This document shows positions 1 to 6,464 of a stretch of 9,924 bases of DNA, piece by piece. Positions within the stretch are counted from its first letter, which is position 1; every line of letters begins with the position of its first letter. Made by a program: the position numbers and the translations under genes. Source of the stretch: Stenotrophomonas sp. (GTDB lineage: Bacteria; Pseudomonadota; Gammaproteobacteria; Xanthomonadales; Xanthomonadaceae); assembly GCA_003484865.1 (NCBI GenBank), contig DMZT01000205.1, forward strand, positions 1 to 9,924, in the 5' to 3' direction. A model generated the notes under the pieces. The model did no database searches, had not been told where the DNA came from, and saw only the letters and a program-made list of their open reading frames with translations.

Positions 1-228
1 GGCCGCGGTGTAGCGCGTGTGGCCGGCCGCCAGCGCGGCCTGGCCGGCGCGCACGATCGGAGCGGCGGTGGTGAAGTCCGGCTCGCCGATCTCCAGGTGG
101 ATCACATCGTGGCCAGCCTGCTCCAGCGCCTGCGCGCGGGCCAGCAGCGACATCACGTGGAAGGGTTCGATGTCCTGGCTGCGGCGGCTGTAGCCGGTGC
201 CGGTCGGGGGCGTGCGGGAAGTATCCAT
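1..228 (-). CDS. class I PLP-dependent aminotransferase, N-terminal part (partial)
   Basis: Seen: reading the minus strand from an ATG at 228 gives 76 codons that stay open to the window edge. The frame contains a stretch reading HVMSLLARAQALEQAGHDVI, then HLEIGEPDFTTAAPI, then AALAAGHTRYTAA. Known: the LEIGEPDF-x(n)-HTRYT pattern is the N-terminal signature of fold-type I aminotransferases of the aspartate/aromatic family (AspC/AlaA-like). These move an amino group between an amino acid and a 2-oxo acid in the cytoplasm. The PLP lysine and the rest of the protein lie outside the window, so substrate cannot be assigned. Only a weak Shine-Dalgarno (AGG close to the ATG) is visible, and the first roughly 16 residues are low in complexity, so the start is probable but not certain. 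The gene is divergent from the oligopeptidase gene, with 111 bp between their starts. Confidence 0.85.
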   Translation of the reverse strand, partial: MDTSRTPPTGTGYSRRSQDIEPFHVMSLLARAQALEQAGHDVIHLEIGEPDFTTAAPIVRAGQAALAAGHTRYTAA

Positions 229-325
229 GGCCTGATGATAGGCGCAGTGACCAACGACAGGCTTGCTGCTGGCCCACCCGCCAGCACAGACTGCACGGAC
301 ACGGACGCCATTGCATTCCCCCGCC

Positions 326-330
326 AGGAG
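326..330 (+). promoter_or_regulatory. Shine-Dalgarno site of ptrB
   Basis: AGGAG lies 9 nt upstream of a GTG codon at 340. It decides the start: the same frame stays open back to position 19, but that extension runs antisense through the divergent aminotransferase gene and has no signal peptide at its head. Confidence 0.7.
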
Positions 331-339
331 CCTTATCTC

Positions 340-2457
340 GTGAAACCCGCCCTTTGTTTACTGGTTGCCAGCCTCATGACCTCCAACGTGCACGCCGCCC
401 CCGCGCTGACCCCGCCCGACGCCGAGAAGCACCCGCACACGGTGAAGGCTCCCTTTGGCGCGACCCGCAGCGACGATTACTACTGGCTGCGCGACGACAA
501 GCGCGAAAACACGAAGATGCTGGCCTACCTGAATGCGGAGAACGCCTACACCGACCAGGTGGTGGCCCCGCTCAAGCCGCTGGAAGACACCCTGTACAAG
601 GAGATCGTCGCCCGCATCAAGCAGGACGATGCCAGCGTGCCCTCGCGTGACCGCGGTTACTGGTATTACACCCGCTTCGAAACCGGCAAGGACTACCCGA
701 TCCAGGCGCGCCGCAAGGGCAGCATGGAGGCGCCGGAAGAAATCCTGCTCGACATCAACACGATGGCCGAGGGCAAGGGCTACTTCAACGTGGGCGATGC
801 CGATGTCAGCCAGGACAACCACCTGCTGGCCTGGGCCGAAGACGACGTCGGCCGCCGCCAGTACGTGATCCGCTTCAAGGACCTGCGCACCGGTGAGGTG
901 CTGCCGGATCGCATCGAGAACGTCTCGCCCAATGTGGTCTGGGCCGATGACAACCGCACCCTGTTCTATGTCGAGAATGATCCGGAAACCCTGCTCACCG
1001 TGCGCGTCAAGAAGCACGTGCTGGGCACCCCGGCCAGCAGCGACGTGCTCGTGTATGAAGAGAAGGACGACAGCTTCTACATGGGCGTTGGCCGCACCCG
1101 CGATGATCGTTTCCTGACCATCGAGCTGCACAGCACGGTGAGCTCGGAAACGCGCTACGCCCCGGCTGCCGACCCGCAGGCGTTCAAGGTACTGGCGCCG
1201 CGTGCGCGCGATGTGGAATACGACGCCGACCACTTCAACGGCCGTTGGGTGATCCGCACCAACGCGGCGGACGCGAAGAACTTCAAGATCGTCACCGCGC
1301 CCAGCGATGCCACCGCGCGCAGCCAATGGAAGGACTGGGTCGCGCACGATGACGCCGTGCTGATCGAAGGCTTCGAACTGTTCGACGGCTTCACCGCGAT
1401 CGCCGAGCGCTCCAATGGCCTGGAACGCGTGCGCCTGCTGTTCCCGGATGGCCGCCAGGATTACGTCAAGGCGGATGAGCCCGCCTACTCGATGGGGTTG
1501 GCTGCCAACAGCGAGCACGACACCCCGTGGCTGCGTTACGCCTACACCTCGCTGACCACGCCGACCACCACCTACGAGCTCAATACCGTCACCGGTGAAC
1601 GCCGCCAGCTCAAGCAGCAGCCGGTGATCGGCTATGACCCGTCGCAGTACACCACCGAGCGCGTGTGGGTGACGGCCCGCGATGGCGTCAAGGTGCCGGT
1701 GTCGCTGGTCTACCGCAACGGTTTCAAGAAGGACGGCACCGGCGCGCTGTACCAGTACGCCTACGGCAGCTACGGCATGTCGATGGATCCGGGCTTCAAC
1801 CAGACCGTGGTCAGCCTGCTCGATCGCGGCGTGGTGTATGCCATCGCCCACATCCGCGGCGGCCAGGAAATGGGCCGTGCGTGGTATGAGGACGGCAAGC
1901 TGCTCAAGAAGCAGAACACGTTCAACGATTTCGTCGATGTCACCCGCGAGCTGGTCCGCCAGGGCTATGCCGCCAAGGATCGCGTCGCCGCCTCCGGTGG
2001 CAGCGCCGGTGGTCTGCTGATGGGCGCGGTGGCCAACCAGGCGCCGCAGGACTATCGCGTGATGGTCGCCCAGGTGCCGTTCGTCGATGTGGTCACCACC
2101 ATGCTCGACGCCAGCATCCCGCTGACCACCAACGAGTATGACGAGTGGGGCAACCCGGAGCAGCGCGAGTATTACGACTACATGCTCACGTACTCGCCCT
2201 ACGACAACGTCAGCAGGCAGGCGTACCCGGCCCTGTTCGTCGGCACCGGCCTGTGGGACTCGCAGGTCCAGTACTGGGAGCCTGCCAAGTGGGTGGCCAA
2301 ACTGCGCGATGACAACACCGGCCACTTCCCGATCGTGTTCCGTACCAACATGGAAGCCGGCCACGGCGGCAAATCCGGCCGCTTCCAGCGTTACCACGAG
2401 CTGGCCGAGTCGTATGCGTTCGTGCTCGACCAGCTCGGCGTGACCACCTCCCGGTAA
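340..2457 (+). CDS. ptrB: oligopeptidase B (protease II), S9A family serine peptidase, putatively exported
   Basis: Encodes 705 aa. Oligopeptidase B cleaves short peptides after Arg or Lys. The GTG start at 340 is chosen because AGGAG lies 9 nt upstream and because it opens a putative Sec signal peptide (MKP, then a hydrophobic stretch, with likely cleavage after VHA, residue 19). The start of the mature region (DYYWLRDDKREN) is typical of protease II. Residues about 85-430 form the beta-propeller domain and about 440-705 the alpha/beta hydrolase. The catalytic triad is visible: Ser555 in GGSAGG, Asp640 in GLWDSQVQYW, His675 in EAGHGGKSGR. The acidic loop NEYDEWGNP (residues 598-606) matches the region linked to basic P1 preference in this family. 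From memory, similarity to E. coli PtrB (about 686 aa) extends over the whole length, including VPFVDVVTTMLD and QVQYWEPAKWVAKLR. The signal peptide is odd relative to E. coli PtrB, which lacks one. The TAA stop lies in a REP-like element. The alternative label, generic prolyl oligopeptidase, is less likely. Confidence 0.92.
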   Translation: MKPALCLLVASLMTSNVHAAPALTPPDAEKHPHTVKAPFGATRSDDYYWLRDDKRENTKMLAYLNAENAYTDQVVAPLKPLEDTLYKEIVARIKQDDASVPSRDRGYWYYTRFETGKDYPIQARRKGSMEAPEEILLDINTMAEGKGYFNVGDADVSQDNHLLAWAEDDVGRRQYVIRFKDLRTGEVLPDRIENVSPNVVWADDNRTLFYVENDPETLLTVRVKKHVLGTPASSDVLVYEEKDDSFYMGVGRTRDDRFLTIELHSTVSSETRYAPAADPQAFKVLAPRARDVEYDADHFNGRWVIRTNAADAKNFKIVTAPSDATARSQWKDWVAHDDAVLIEGFELFDGFTAIAERSNGLERVRLLFPDGRQDYVKADEPAYSMGLAANSEHDTPWLRYAYTSLTTPTTTYELNTVTGERRQLKQQPVIGYDPSQYTTERVWVTARDGVKVPVSLVYRNGFKKDGTGALYQYAYGSYGMSMDPGFNQTVVSLLDRGVVYAIAHIRGGQEMGRAWYEDGKLLKKQNTFNDFVDVTRELVRQGYAAKDRVAASGGSAGGLLMGAVANQAPQDYRVMVAQVPFVDVVTTMLDASIPLTTNEYDEWGNPEQREYYDYMLTYSPYDNVSRQAYPALFVGTGLWDSQVQYWEPAKWVAKLRDDNTGHFPIVFRTNMEAGHGGKSGRFQRYHELAESYAFVLDQLGVTTSR

Positions 2458-2477
2458 TGCCGGCCGGCGGCCGGTCA
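2454..2477 (+). repeat. degenerate GTAG-type REP (SMAG-like) hairpin at the ptrB stop
   Basis: Seen: GTAA at 2454-2457 is followed by TGCCGGCC (2458-2465), a GGC loop and GGCCGG (2469-2474), giving a 6-7 bp stem. This parallels the cleaner element at 3008-3030, which has GTAG, the same TGCCGGCC arm and a 3-nt loop. Here the tetranucleotide reads GTAA and supplies the TAA stop of ptrB. Inference: a decayed SMAG element that may act as a 3' RNA-stabilising hairpin. There is no T-tract, so it is not a standard intrinsic terminator. Confidence 0.55.
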
Positions 2478-2500
2478 CCTCGGTTGGCCGGCGATTTCCG

Positions 2501-2529
2501 TTGACCGACGACCTCGTGTCGTCGGCCAA
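2501..2529. repeat. inverted repeat / hairpin between ptrB and ybaN
   Basis: Arms TTGACCGACGAC (2501-2512) and GTCGTCGGCCAA (2518-2529) pair over 12 positions with one mismatch, around a CTCGT loop. The inner 8 bp are perfect. No run of T follows on either strand, so a classical intrinsic terminator is not supported. It could be an RNA-protecting hairpin or a protein site. The rest of 2478-2579 shows no coding region. Confidence 0.5.
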
Positions 2530-2567
2530 TGCAGTGAGGCCGCCATGCGGCGGCCCGTCCGGGTCGC

Positions 2568-2573
2568 TATGCT
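2568..2573 (+). promoter_or_regulatory. candidate -10 element of ybaN (near-leaderless)
   Basis: TATGCT ends 6 nt before the ATG at 2580, so transcription would be expected to begin at or within a base or two of the start codon. No Shine-Dalgarno is visible before this ATG, which fits a leaderless message. No good -35 hexamer is seen at 16-18 bp. This is an inference from spacing only. Confidence 0.4.
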
Positions 2574-2579
2574 GGCACC

Positions 2580-3011
2580 ATGTCCCGGCCCGAACGCCCT
2601 GTGGTTTCCGAAGCGCCGGCTGTCCGGCGACGGGTGCGTTTTCGCTGGGCGTGGTGGCTGCTGGCCTATGTCAGCCTGGGCACCGGCATCGTGGGCATTT
2701 TCGTGCCGGGCCTGCCCACCACCGTGTTCATCCTGATCTCGGCCTGGGCCGCCTCGCGCGGGTCCGAGCGCCTGCACAACCGCCTGCTGGCGCACCCGCA
2801 GTTCGGCCCGGCGATCCGCAACTGGCAGGCGCATGGCGCGGTCAGCCGCCGCGGGAAATGGATGGCGACCCTGACCATGGCGGTGTGCGCGGGCATCATG
2901 CTGTGGTGCGTGCCGATCGCCTGGGTGAAGTGGCTCTCCATCGGCAGCATGACCTGCGTGGCGCTGTGGCTGTGGTGTCGGCCGCTGCCGCCGGAGGATG
3001 GGCTCCGGTAG
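2580..3011 (+). CDS. ybaN: DUF454 / YbaN family inner-membrane protein
   Basis: Encodes 143 aa. Role unknown; the family (PF04304) consists of small inner-membrane proteins. Seen: a basic N-terminus (VRRRVRFR, residues 15-22), then hydrophobic segments at about 24-42, 43-58, 95-111 and 115-132. The conserved DUF454 core is present: GIVGIFVPGLPTTVFILIS (36-54), AWAASRGSERLHNRLLAHPQF (55-75), then GPAIRNW and RRGKW. Length is close to the family norm (E. coli YbaN about 125 aa). The ATG at 2580 is chosen because the TM core follows about 23 residues later and a TATGCT box sits just upstream. The TAG stop is part of the GTAG tetranucleotide of the REP element at 3008-3030. The gene stands alone between ptrB and the lptM-dapF operon. 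The family call is firm, the function is not known. Confidence 0.88.
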   Translation: MSRPERPVVSEAPAVRRRVRFRWAWWLLAYVSLGTGIVGIFVPGLPTTVFILISAWAASRGSERLHNRLLAHPQFGPAIRNWQAHGAVSRRGKWMATLTMAVCAGIMLWCVPIAWVKWLSIGSMTCVALWLWCRPLPPEDGLR

Positions 3012-3030
3012 TGCCGGCCGCTGGCCGGCA
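3008..3030 (+). repeat. GTAG-type REP (SMAG) element, single unit
   Basis: Seen: GTAG (3008-3011), TGCCGGCC (3012-3019), loop GCT, GGCCGGCA (3023-3030). This is a perfect 8-bp stem with a 3-nt loop headed by GTAG. Known: this architecture defines the SMAG extragenic palindromes of Stenotrophomonas, which are thought to be spread by RAYT (REP-associated tyrosine) transposases. The TAG of the tetranucleotide is the ybaN stop codon. The hairpin probably forms in the 3' end of the ybaN mRNA. Confidence 0.85.
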
Positions 3031-3110
3031 CGACCAGGGTGCCTCCAAGGGCGTGATTTTTAGCGCTGCCCGTTCATCCAGCCGGCACCCAAGCGCCCAA
3101 ACACCGCGGC

Positions 3111-3116
3111 TATACT
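3111..3116 (+). promoter_or_regulatory. candidate -10 element of the lptM-dapF-DUF484-xerC operon
   Basis: TATACT ends 6 nt before the lptM ATG at 3123, placing the expected transcription start at or next to the A of the start codon. GGAGG (3118-3122) directly abuts the ATG, too close for normal Shine-Dalgarno use, so leaderless translation is plausible. The -35 region at 16-18 bp spacing is poor. Confidence 0.5.
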
Positions 3117-3122
3117 CGGAGG

Positions 3123-3368
3123 ATGAAGACATCCCCCCGTACCCTCATCTCCCTGACGCTGGCCGCCTCGGCGCTGCTGGTGCTGTCGGCCTGTGGCAAC
3201 AAGGGCCCGCTGGTCCTGCCGCAGAAGCCGGTCCCGGTCGAAGAACAGCTGGTTGAACCGGCCGCCGCCGACGCCACGCCGCCGGCCGCCGATGCCGATA
3301 CCGATTCCCCGGTGGTTCCCGATCCCGTTGAAGCGCCGGCGCTGAAGGCCAATGACGGGAATGAGTAA
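3123..3368 (+). CDS. lptM: LptM (YifL) family small lipoprotein
   Basis: Encodes 81 aa. Seen: a lipoprotein signal peptide with hydrophobic core [15 protein letters not shown] and lipobox L21-S22-A23-C24, followed at once by [12 protein letters not shown], then a Pro/Ala/Asp/Glu-rich tail with no predicted fold. Known: the CGxKGPLxLP motif marks the YifL/LptM family. In E. coli LptM is an outer-membrane lipoprotein that binds the LptD-LptE translocon and aids LptD disulfide maturation. As in E. coli, the gene lies directly upstream of dapF. Asp or Glu at +2 of the mature protein, the Lol-avoidance signal, is absent (it is Gly), consistent with outer-membrane sorting. The 3' end overlaps the start of dapF. 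The ATG at 3123 is the only start giving the full signal peptide. Confidence 0.87.
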   Translation: MKTSPRTLISLTLAASALLVLSACGNKGPLVLPQKPVPVEEQLVEPAAADATPPAADADTDSPVVPDPVEAPALKANDGNE

Positions 3369-4215
3369 GTCGAACACCTCCGCGGCGCTGCGCTTCACCA
3401 AGATGCATGGCGCCGGCAATGATTTCGTGGTGTTGGACCTGCGCGATGGCAGCGCACCGCCGGATGCTGCGCTGGCCGCGCGGCTGGCCGATCGCCACAC
3501 CGGCGTGGGGTGCGACCAGATCCTGACCATCGAGCCGCCCAAGGCGGAAGGCTCGGTCGCCTCGTATCGGATCTGGAATGCCGATGGCAGCCGTTCCGAG
3601 CAATGTGGCAACGGTGCGCGCTGCGTGGCGGCCTGGCTGGTGCGTGATGGCGCGGCTACCGGCAGCACCTTCGCGATCGATAGCCCGGTCACCACCCATG
3701 CAGTCGAACGCCTGGGCGAAGACCAGTACGCGGTGGCCATGGGCGTGCCGCGTTTCGAGCCGGAGAACGTGCCGCTGATCGGCTTCGCCCGCGCCCGCGA
3801 GGAATACCTGCTGCCGCTGCAGGGCGACACGGTGCGCTTCGGCGCGGTCTCGATGGGCAACCCGCATGCCGTGATCGAAGTGGGCCTGGTCGATGCCGCC
3901 CCGGTCGAGCGCCTGGGCCCGTTGCTGCAGCAGCACGCCTCGTTCCCGAAATCGGTCAACGTCGGTTTCGTGCAGGTGCTCGGCCCGCAGCACGCGCGCC
4001 TGCGCGTGTATGAGCGTGGCGCCGGCGAAACCCTGGCCTGCGGCAGTGGCGCCTGCGCTGCGGCCGTGGTGATGATGCAGCGCGGTCGCCTGCAGCGCGA
4101 TGCCACGATGTCGCTGCCCGGCGGTGACCTGCGCATCCGCTGGCCGGCCGATGATGCACAGATCGTGATGTCCGGACCCGCAGCCTTCGTCTTTGATGGG
4201 GAGTGGAACGCATGA
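3361..4215 (+). CDS. dapF: diaminopimelate epimerase
   Basis: Encodes 284 aa from the ATG at 3361. It converts LL- to meso-diaminopimelate in the cytoplasm for lysine and peptidoglycan synthesis, without a cofactor. Seen: the N-terminal [16 protein letters not shown] signature, GVGCDQIL, and the two catalytic cysteines, Cys82 in EQCGNGARC and Cys227 in LACGSGAC (E. coli Cys73 and Cys217). The usual MGNPHAV and SVNVGFVQV motifs are also present. Length fits the family (E. coli 274 aa). The start is uncertain: ATG 3352 is also in frame and would overlap lptM by 17 nt instead of 8. GAAGG at 3344-3348 lies 3 nt from 3352 and 12 nt from 3361, so neither spacing is ideal. The overlap with lptM suggests translational coupling. 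The TGA stop overlaps the ATG of the DUF484 gene. Confidence 0.96.
   Translation: MSKSNTSAALRFTKMHGAGNDFVVLDLRDGSAPPDAALAARLADRHTGVGCDQILTIEPPKAEGSVASYRIWNADGSRSEQCGNGARCVAAWLVRDGAATGSTFAIDSPVTTHAVERLGEDQYAVAMGVPRFEPENVPLIGFARAREEYLLPLQGDTVRFGAVSMGNPHAVIEVGLVDAAPVERLGPLLQQHASFPKSVNVGFVQVLGPQHARLRVYERGAGETLACGSGACAAAVVMMQRGRLQRDATMSLPGGDLRIRWPADDAQIVMSGPAAFVFDGEWNA
4198..4203 (+). promoter_or_regulatory. Shine-Dalgarno site of the DUF484 gene
   Basis: GGGGAG, inside the end of dapF, lies 8 nt upstream of the ATG at 4212. It favours this ATG over the in-frame GTG at 4203. Confidence 0.65.
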
Positions 4216-4889
4216 GCGAGACCGCCGAGAAAATCGGGTCGCACGAAGTAGCCGCCTGGCTGCGTCGGCATCCGACCTTCCTGAAGCAGTTCCCGGATCT
4301 GGCCCTGACCCTGGTGGTGCCGCGCGATGACGGCCCCACCGCGTCACTGGCCAGCTACCAGCTGGAGGTGCTGCGCGACAAGAACCGTGAGCTGTCGCGA
4401 CGGCTGGCCGATCTGGCCGCCAACGCACAGATCAACGAGCGCTTGGCCGTGCGCACGCACCAGCTGACCCTGGCACTGATGAAACAGGACTCGGCGGCGG
4501 ACACCCTGCGGGCGATGGCCGCCTCGCTGGAAGAGGATTTCGCCGGGGATCTGGTGCGGCTGATCGTGCTGCATCCGGTTTCCGGGCTGGAACAGGCGCC
4601 GTGGCTGCAGGTGATCGAGGAGAGCAGCCCGCTGCTGGGTGTGTTCCGCGATTGCCTCAAGGACGGCGAACCGATCTGCGGCCGCCTGCAGCCGGAAAAG
4701 AGCACCGTGCTGTACGCTGGGCGCGCCGAGGAAGTGCAGTCCAGCGCGCTGCTGCCGCTGCCGGGTGTCGGCCTGATCGCGGTCGGCAGCCACGACGGCA
4801 ATCGGTTCTACCCGGGCATGGGCACGCTGTTCCTGCGCATGATGGGCGAATCGCTGGTTGTAGCGCTGCAGCGCTTCGCCTCGCCCTGA
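4212..4889 (+). CDS. yigA: DUF484 family protein (YigA-like)
   Basis: Encodes 225 aa. Function not established. Seen: the N-terminal block [23 protein letters not shown] is characteristic of DUF484 (PF04340). A likely coiled coil follows at about residues 48-80 ([20 protein letters not shown]). The C-terminal half (about 85-220) has GAF-like features, ending in [41 protein letters not shown]. No catalytic motif is seen, and no signal peptide or membrane segment. Length matches E. coli YigA (about 235 aa). The ATG at 4212 overlaps the dapF TGA (ATGA), with GGGGAG 8 nt upstream, so coupling to dapF is likely. It sits between dapF and xerC as in E. coli and Pseudomonas, which is the main clue to any shared role. 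The family is firm, the function is open. Confidence 0.9.
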   Translation: MSETAEKIGSHEVAAWLRRHPTFLKQFPDLALTLVVPRDDGPTASLASYQLEVLRDKNRELSRRLADLAANAQINERLAVRTHQLTLALMKQDSAADTLRAMAASLEEDFAGDLVRLIVLHPVSGLEQAPWLQVIEESSPLLGVFRDCLKDGEPICGRLQPEKSTVLYAGRAEEVQSSALLPLPGVGLIAVGSHDGNRFYPGMGTLFLRMMGESLVVALQRFASP

Positions 4890-4911
4890 CGTTCCTTCGA
4901 GGGGAGTCGCC

Positions 4912-5802
4912 GTGAGTACCGCGCAGGACTTCCTGTCGCACCTGCAGGTGGAGCGCCGCATGTCGGCGCACACGCTGGATGCCTACCGTCGCGACCTGGA
5001 CGCACTCGCGGCGTGGGCTGAGGGGCAGGGTGCGGTGATCGACACGCTCGACAGTGCGCAGCTGCGCCAGTTCATTGCTGCCGAACACCGCCGTGGGCTG
5101 TCACCGACGTCGCTGCAGCGCCGACTCTCTGCCTGCCGCAGTTTTTATGCCTGGTTGCTCAAGCACCATCGCATCGAGGCCAATCCCGCGACCGGCCTGA
5201 AAGCACCCAAGGCACCACGCAAACTGCCGCAGGTGCTCGACGCCGATGAAGCCGTGCAGCTGGTGGAACTGCCCACCGATGCACCGCTCGGCCTGCGCGA
5301 TCGCGCGCTGCTGGAGCTGTTCTATTCCTCCGGGCTGCGCCTGAGCGAACTGTGCGCGCTGATCTGGCGCGACCTGGATTTCGACACCGGGCTGGTCAAC
5401 GTACTGGGCAAGGGCAACCGCGAGCGCCGCGTGCCGTTCGGTTCGCATGCACGCACCGCGCTGCAGGGCTGGCGCGCCGACAGCGGCGGCGCGGCAACCG
5501 CACCGGTATTTCCCGGGCGCAAGGGCGGGCCCATCACCCAGCGCGCCGTGCAGATCCGCATCCGCCAGCTCGCCCAGCGCCAGGGCCTGTTCAAGCACGT
5601 GCACCCGCATATGCTGCGGCACAGCTTCGCCAGCCACATCCTGGAGTCCTCCGGTGATCTGCGCGGTGTGCAGGAGCTGCTTGGGCATGCCGATATCGCC
5701 ACCACACAGATCTATACCCATCTGGATTTCCAGCATCTGGCCAAGGTCTACGACGCTGCGCACCCGCGTGCCAAGCGGCGCAAGAGCGGCAACGAAAGCT
5801 GA
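4912..5802 (+). CDS. xerC: site-specific tyrosine recombinase XerC
   Basis: Encodes 296 aa from a GTG start, with GAGGGGAG at 4899-4906 only 5 nt upstream. XerC acts with XerD at the chromosomal dif site to resolve chromosome dimers. Seen: an N-terminal SAM-like core-binding domain (about 1-90, including [15 protein letters not shown]) and a C-terminal catalytic domain (about 105-296). All catalytic residues are present: Arg143 in SSGLRLSEL, Lys167 in [10 protein letters not shown], His233 and Arg236 in HPHMLRHSF, His259 in LLGHADI, and the nucleophile Tyr268 in TTQIYTHLD. Length agrees with E. coli XerC (298 aa). The operon position after dapF and DUF484 favours XerC over XerD or a phage integrase. 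No mobile element or dif-like site is evident nearby, so this is the housekeeping recombinase. It ends 91 bp before hslV. Confidence 0.96.
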   Translation: MSTAQDFLSHLQVERRMSAHTLDAYRRDLDALAAWAEGQGAVIDTLDSAQLRQFIAAEHRRGLSPTSLQRRLSACRSFYAWLLKHHRIEANPATGLKAPKAPRKLPQVLDADEAVQLVELPTDAPLGLRDRALLELFYSSGLRLSELCALIWRDLDFDTGLVNVLGKGNRERRVPFGSHARTALQGWRADSGGAATAPVFPGRKGGPITQRAVQIRIRQLAQRQGLFKHVHPHMLRHSFASHILESSGDLRGVQELLGHADIATTQIYTHLDFQHLAKVYDAAHPRAKRRKSGNES

Positions 5803-5840
5803 ATCGATCCGCTGCGGCATCCGGGCGCAGGGCGGGGCGG

Positions 5841-5868
5841 GTTGAAGCGTCGGGCAGAGACCCCACCT
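5841..5868 (+). promoter_or_regulatory. putative sigma-32 (RpoH) heat-shock promoter of hslVU
   Basis: Seen: GTTGAAG (5841-5847), a 13-nt spacer, then CCCCACCT (5861-5868). Known: the RpoH consensus is CTTGAAA, about 11-16 nt, then CCCCATNT. Only a few positions differ (first G, last G, and C for T in the -10). The predicted transcription start is near 5875, giving a leader of roughly 20 nt before the hslV ATG, with GGAGG inside it. E. coli hslVU is a classical RpoH operon, which supports the call. Confidence 0.72.
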
Positions 5869-5893
5869 CAGTCTTTGTCACCCCGGAGGCTCC

Positions 5894-6445
5894 ATGGACC
5901 CCAGTCAGAACCCCAACGTATTTCATGCCACCACCATCATCTCGGTGCGGCGCAACGGGCATGTCGCCGTCGCCGGCGATGGCCAGGTCACCCTTGGCCA
6001 CACGGTGATGAAGGGCAACGCCCGCAAGGTGCGCCGTCTGGGCCGGGAGGGCCAGGTGCTGGCCGGTTTCGCCGGCGCTGCCGCCGATGCCTTCACCCTG
6101 TTCGAGCTGTTCGAGGCCAAGCTGGAAAAGCACGGTCAGCTGCAGCGTGCTGCAGTGGAACTGGCCAAGGATTGGCGCACCGAGCGCCGCCTGGGCAAGC
6201 TCGAAGCGCTGCTCGCCGTCGCCGACAAGGACACCTCGCTGATCATCAGCGGCACCGGTGATGTGATCGAGCCGGAAGACGGCATCATCGCGATCGGTTC
6301 CGGTGGCTCCTATGCCCTGTCTGCCGCCCGCGCGCTGATGGCACATACCGAACTGGATGCCCGCACGATCGCCACCGAGTCGATCAACATCGCCGGTGAC
6401 ATCTGCATCTACACCAATCGCAACGTGGTGGTCGAAGAGCTTTGA
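5894..6445 (+). CDS. hslV: HslV (ClpQ), proteolytic subunit of the HslUV protease
   Basis: Encodes 183 aa. HslV is a threonine peptidase that forms a double hexamer capped by HslU and degrades misfolded proteins in the cytoplasm. The ATG at 5894 has GGAGG at 5885-5889. Seen: the conserved [23 protein letters not shown] block begins at residue 13, so Thr13 is the likely nucleophile (Thr1 of mature E. coli HslV). Asp29 and Lys45 correspond to the catalytic-site Asp17 and Lys33. [32 protein letters not shown] and [10 protein letters not shown] are typical. Odd: a 12-residue leader ([12 protein letters not shown]) must be removed to expose Thr13, whereas E. coli HslV loses only Met. It precedes hslU by 148 bp, a larger gap than usual, filled by a REP dimer. 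Likely heat-induced from the RpoH-type promoter just upstream. Confidence 0.96.
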   Translation: MDPSQNPNVFHATTIISVRRNGHVAVAGDGQVTLGHTVMKGNARKVRRLGREGQVLAGFAGAAADAFTLFELFEAKLEKHGQLQRAAVELAKDWRTERRLGKLEALLAVADKDTSLIISGTGDVIEPEDGIIAIGSGGSYALSAARALMAHTELDARTIATESINIAGDICIYTNRNVVVEEL

Positions 6446-6458
6446 CCCGGAGGGTCAA
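6442..6458. repeat. short perfect inverted repeat over the hslV stop
   Basis: TTGACCC (6442-6448), loop GGA, GGGTCAA (6452-6458): a perfect 7-bp hairpin that includes the TGA stop of hslV. There is no T-tract. It may protect the hslV 3' end or simply be the edge of the adjacent REP region. Confidence 0.5.
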
Positions 6459-6464
6459 CGCTCG

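Noticed and set aside
19..339. N-terminal extension of ptrB back to position 19
   Set aside because: It is antisense to the aminotransferase gene and would bury the signal peptide; AGGAG plus GTG at 340 gives the sensible start.
358..2529. Very long open frame on the minus strand opposite ptrB
   Set aside because: Its predicted protein is a Val/Ala/Gly/His-rich shadow typical of G+C-rich antisense frames, with no recognisable domain, while the plus strand encodes a complete oligopeptidase B with all catalytic residues.
2501..2532. TTGACC as a -35 box for ybaN
   Set aside because: No acceptable -10 hexamer lies 16-18 bp downstream (only GCCAAT/CAATGC-like sequence), and the hexamer is part of a hairpin arm.
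3145..4428. Minus-strand open frames opposite lptM-dapF
   Set aside because: They run antisense to a conserved lipoprotein and a diaminopimelate epimerase with both catalytic cysteines; no family motif was seen in them.
4912..5802. xerC as a phage or genomic-island integrase
   Set aside because: It lies in the conserved dapF-DUF484-xerC context, with base composition like its neighbours and no attachment-site repeats or cargo genes nearby.
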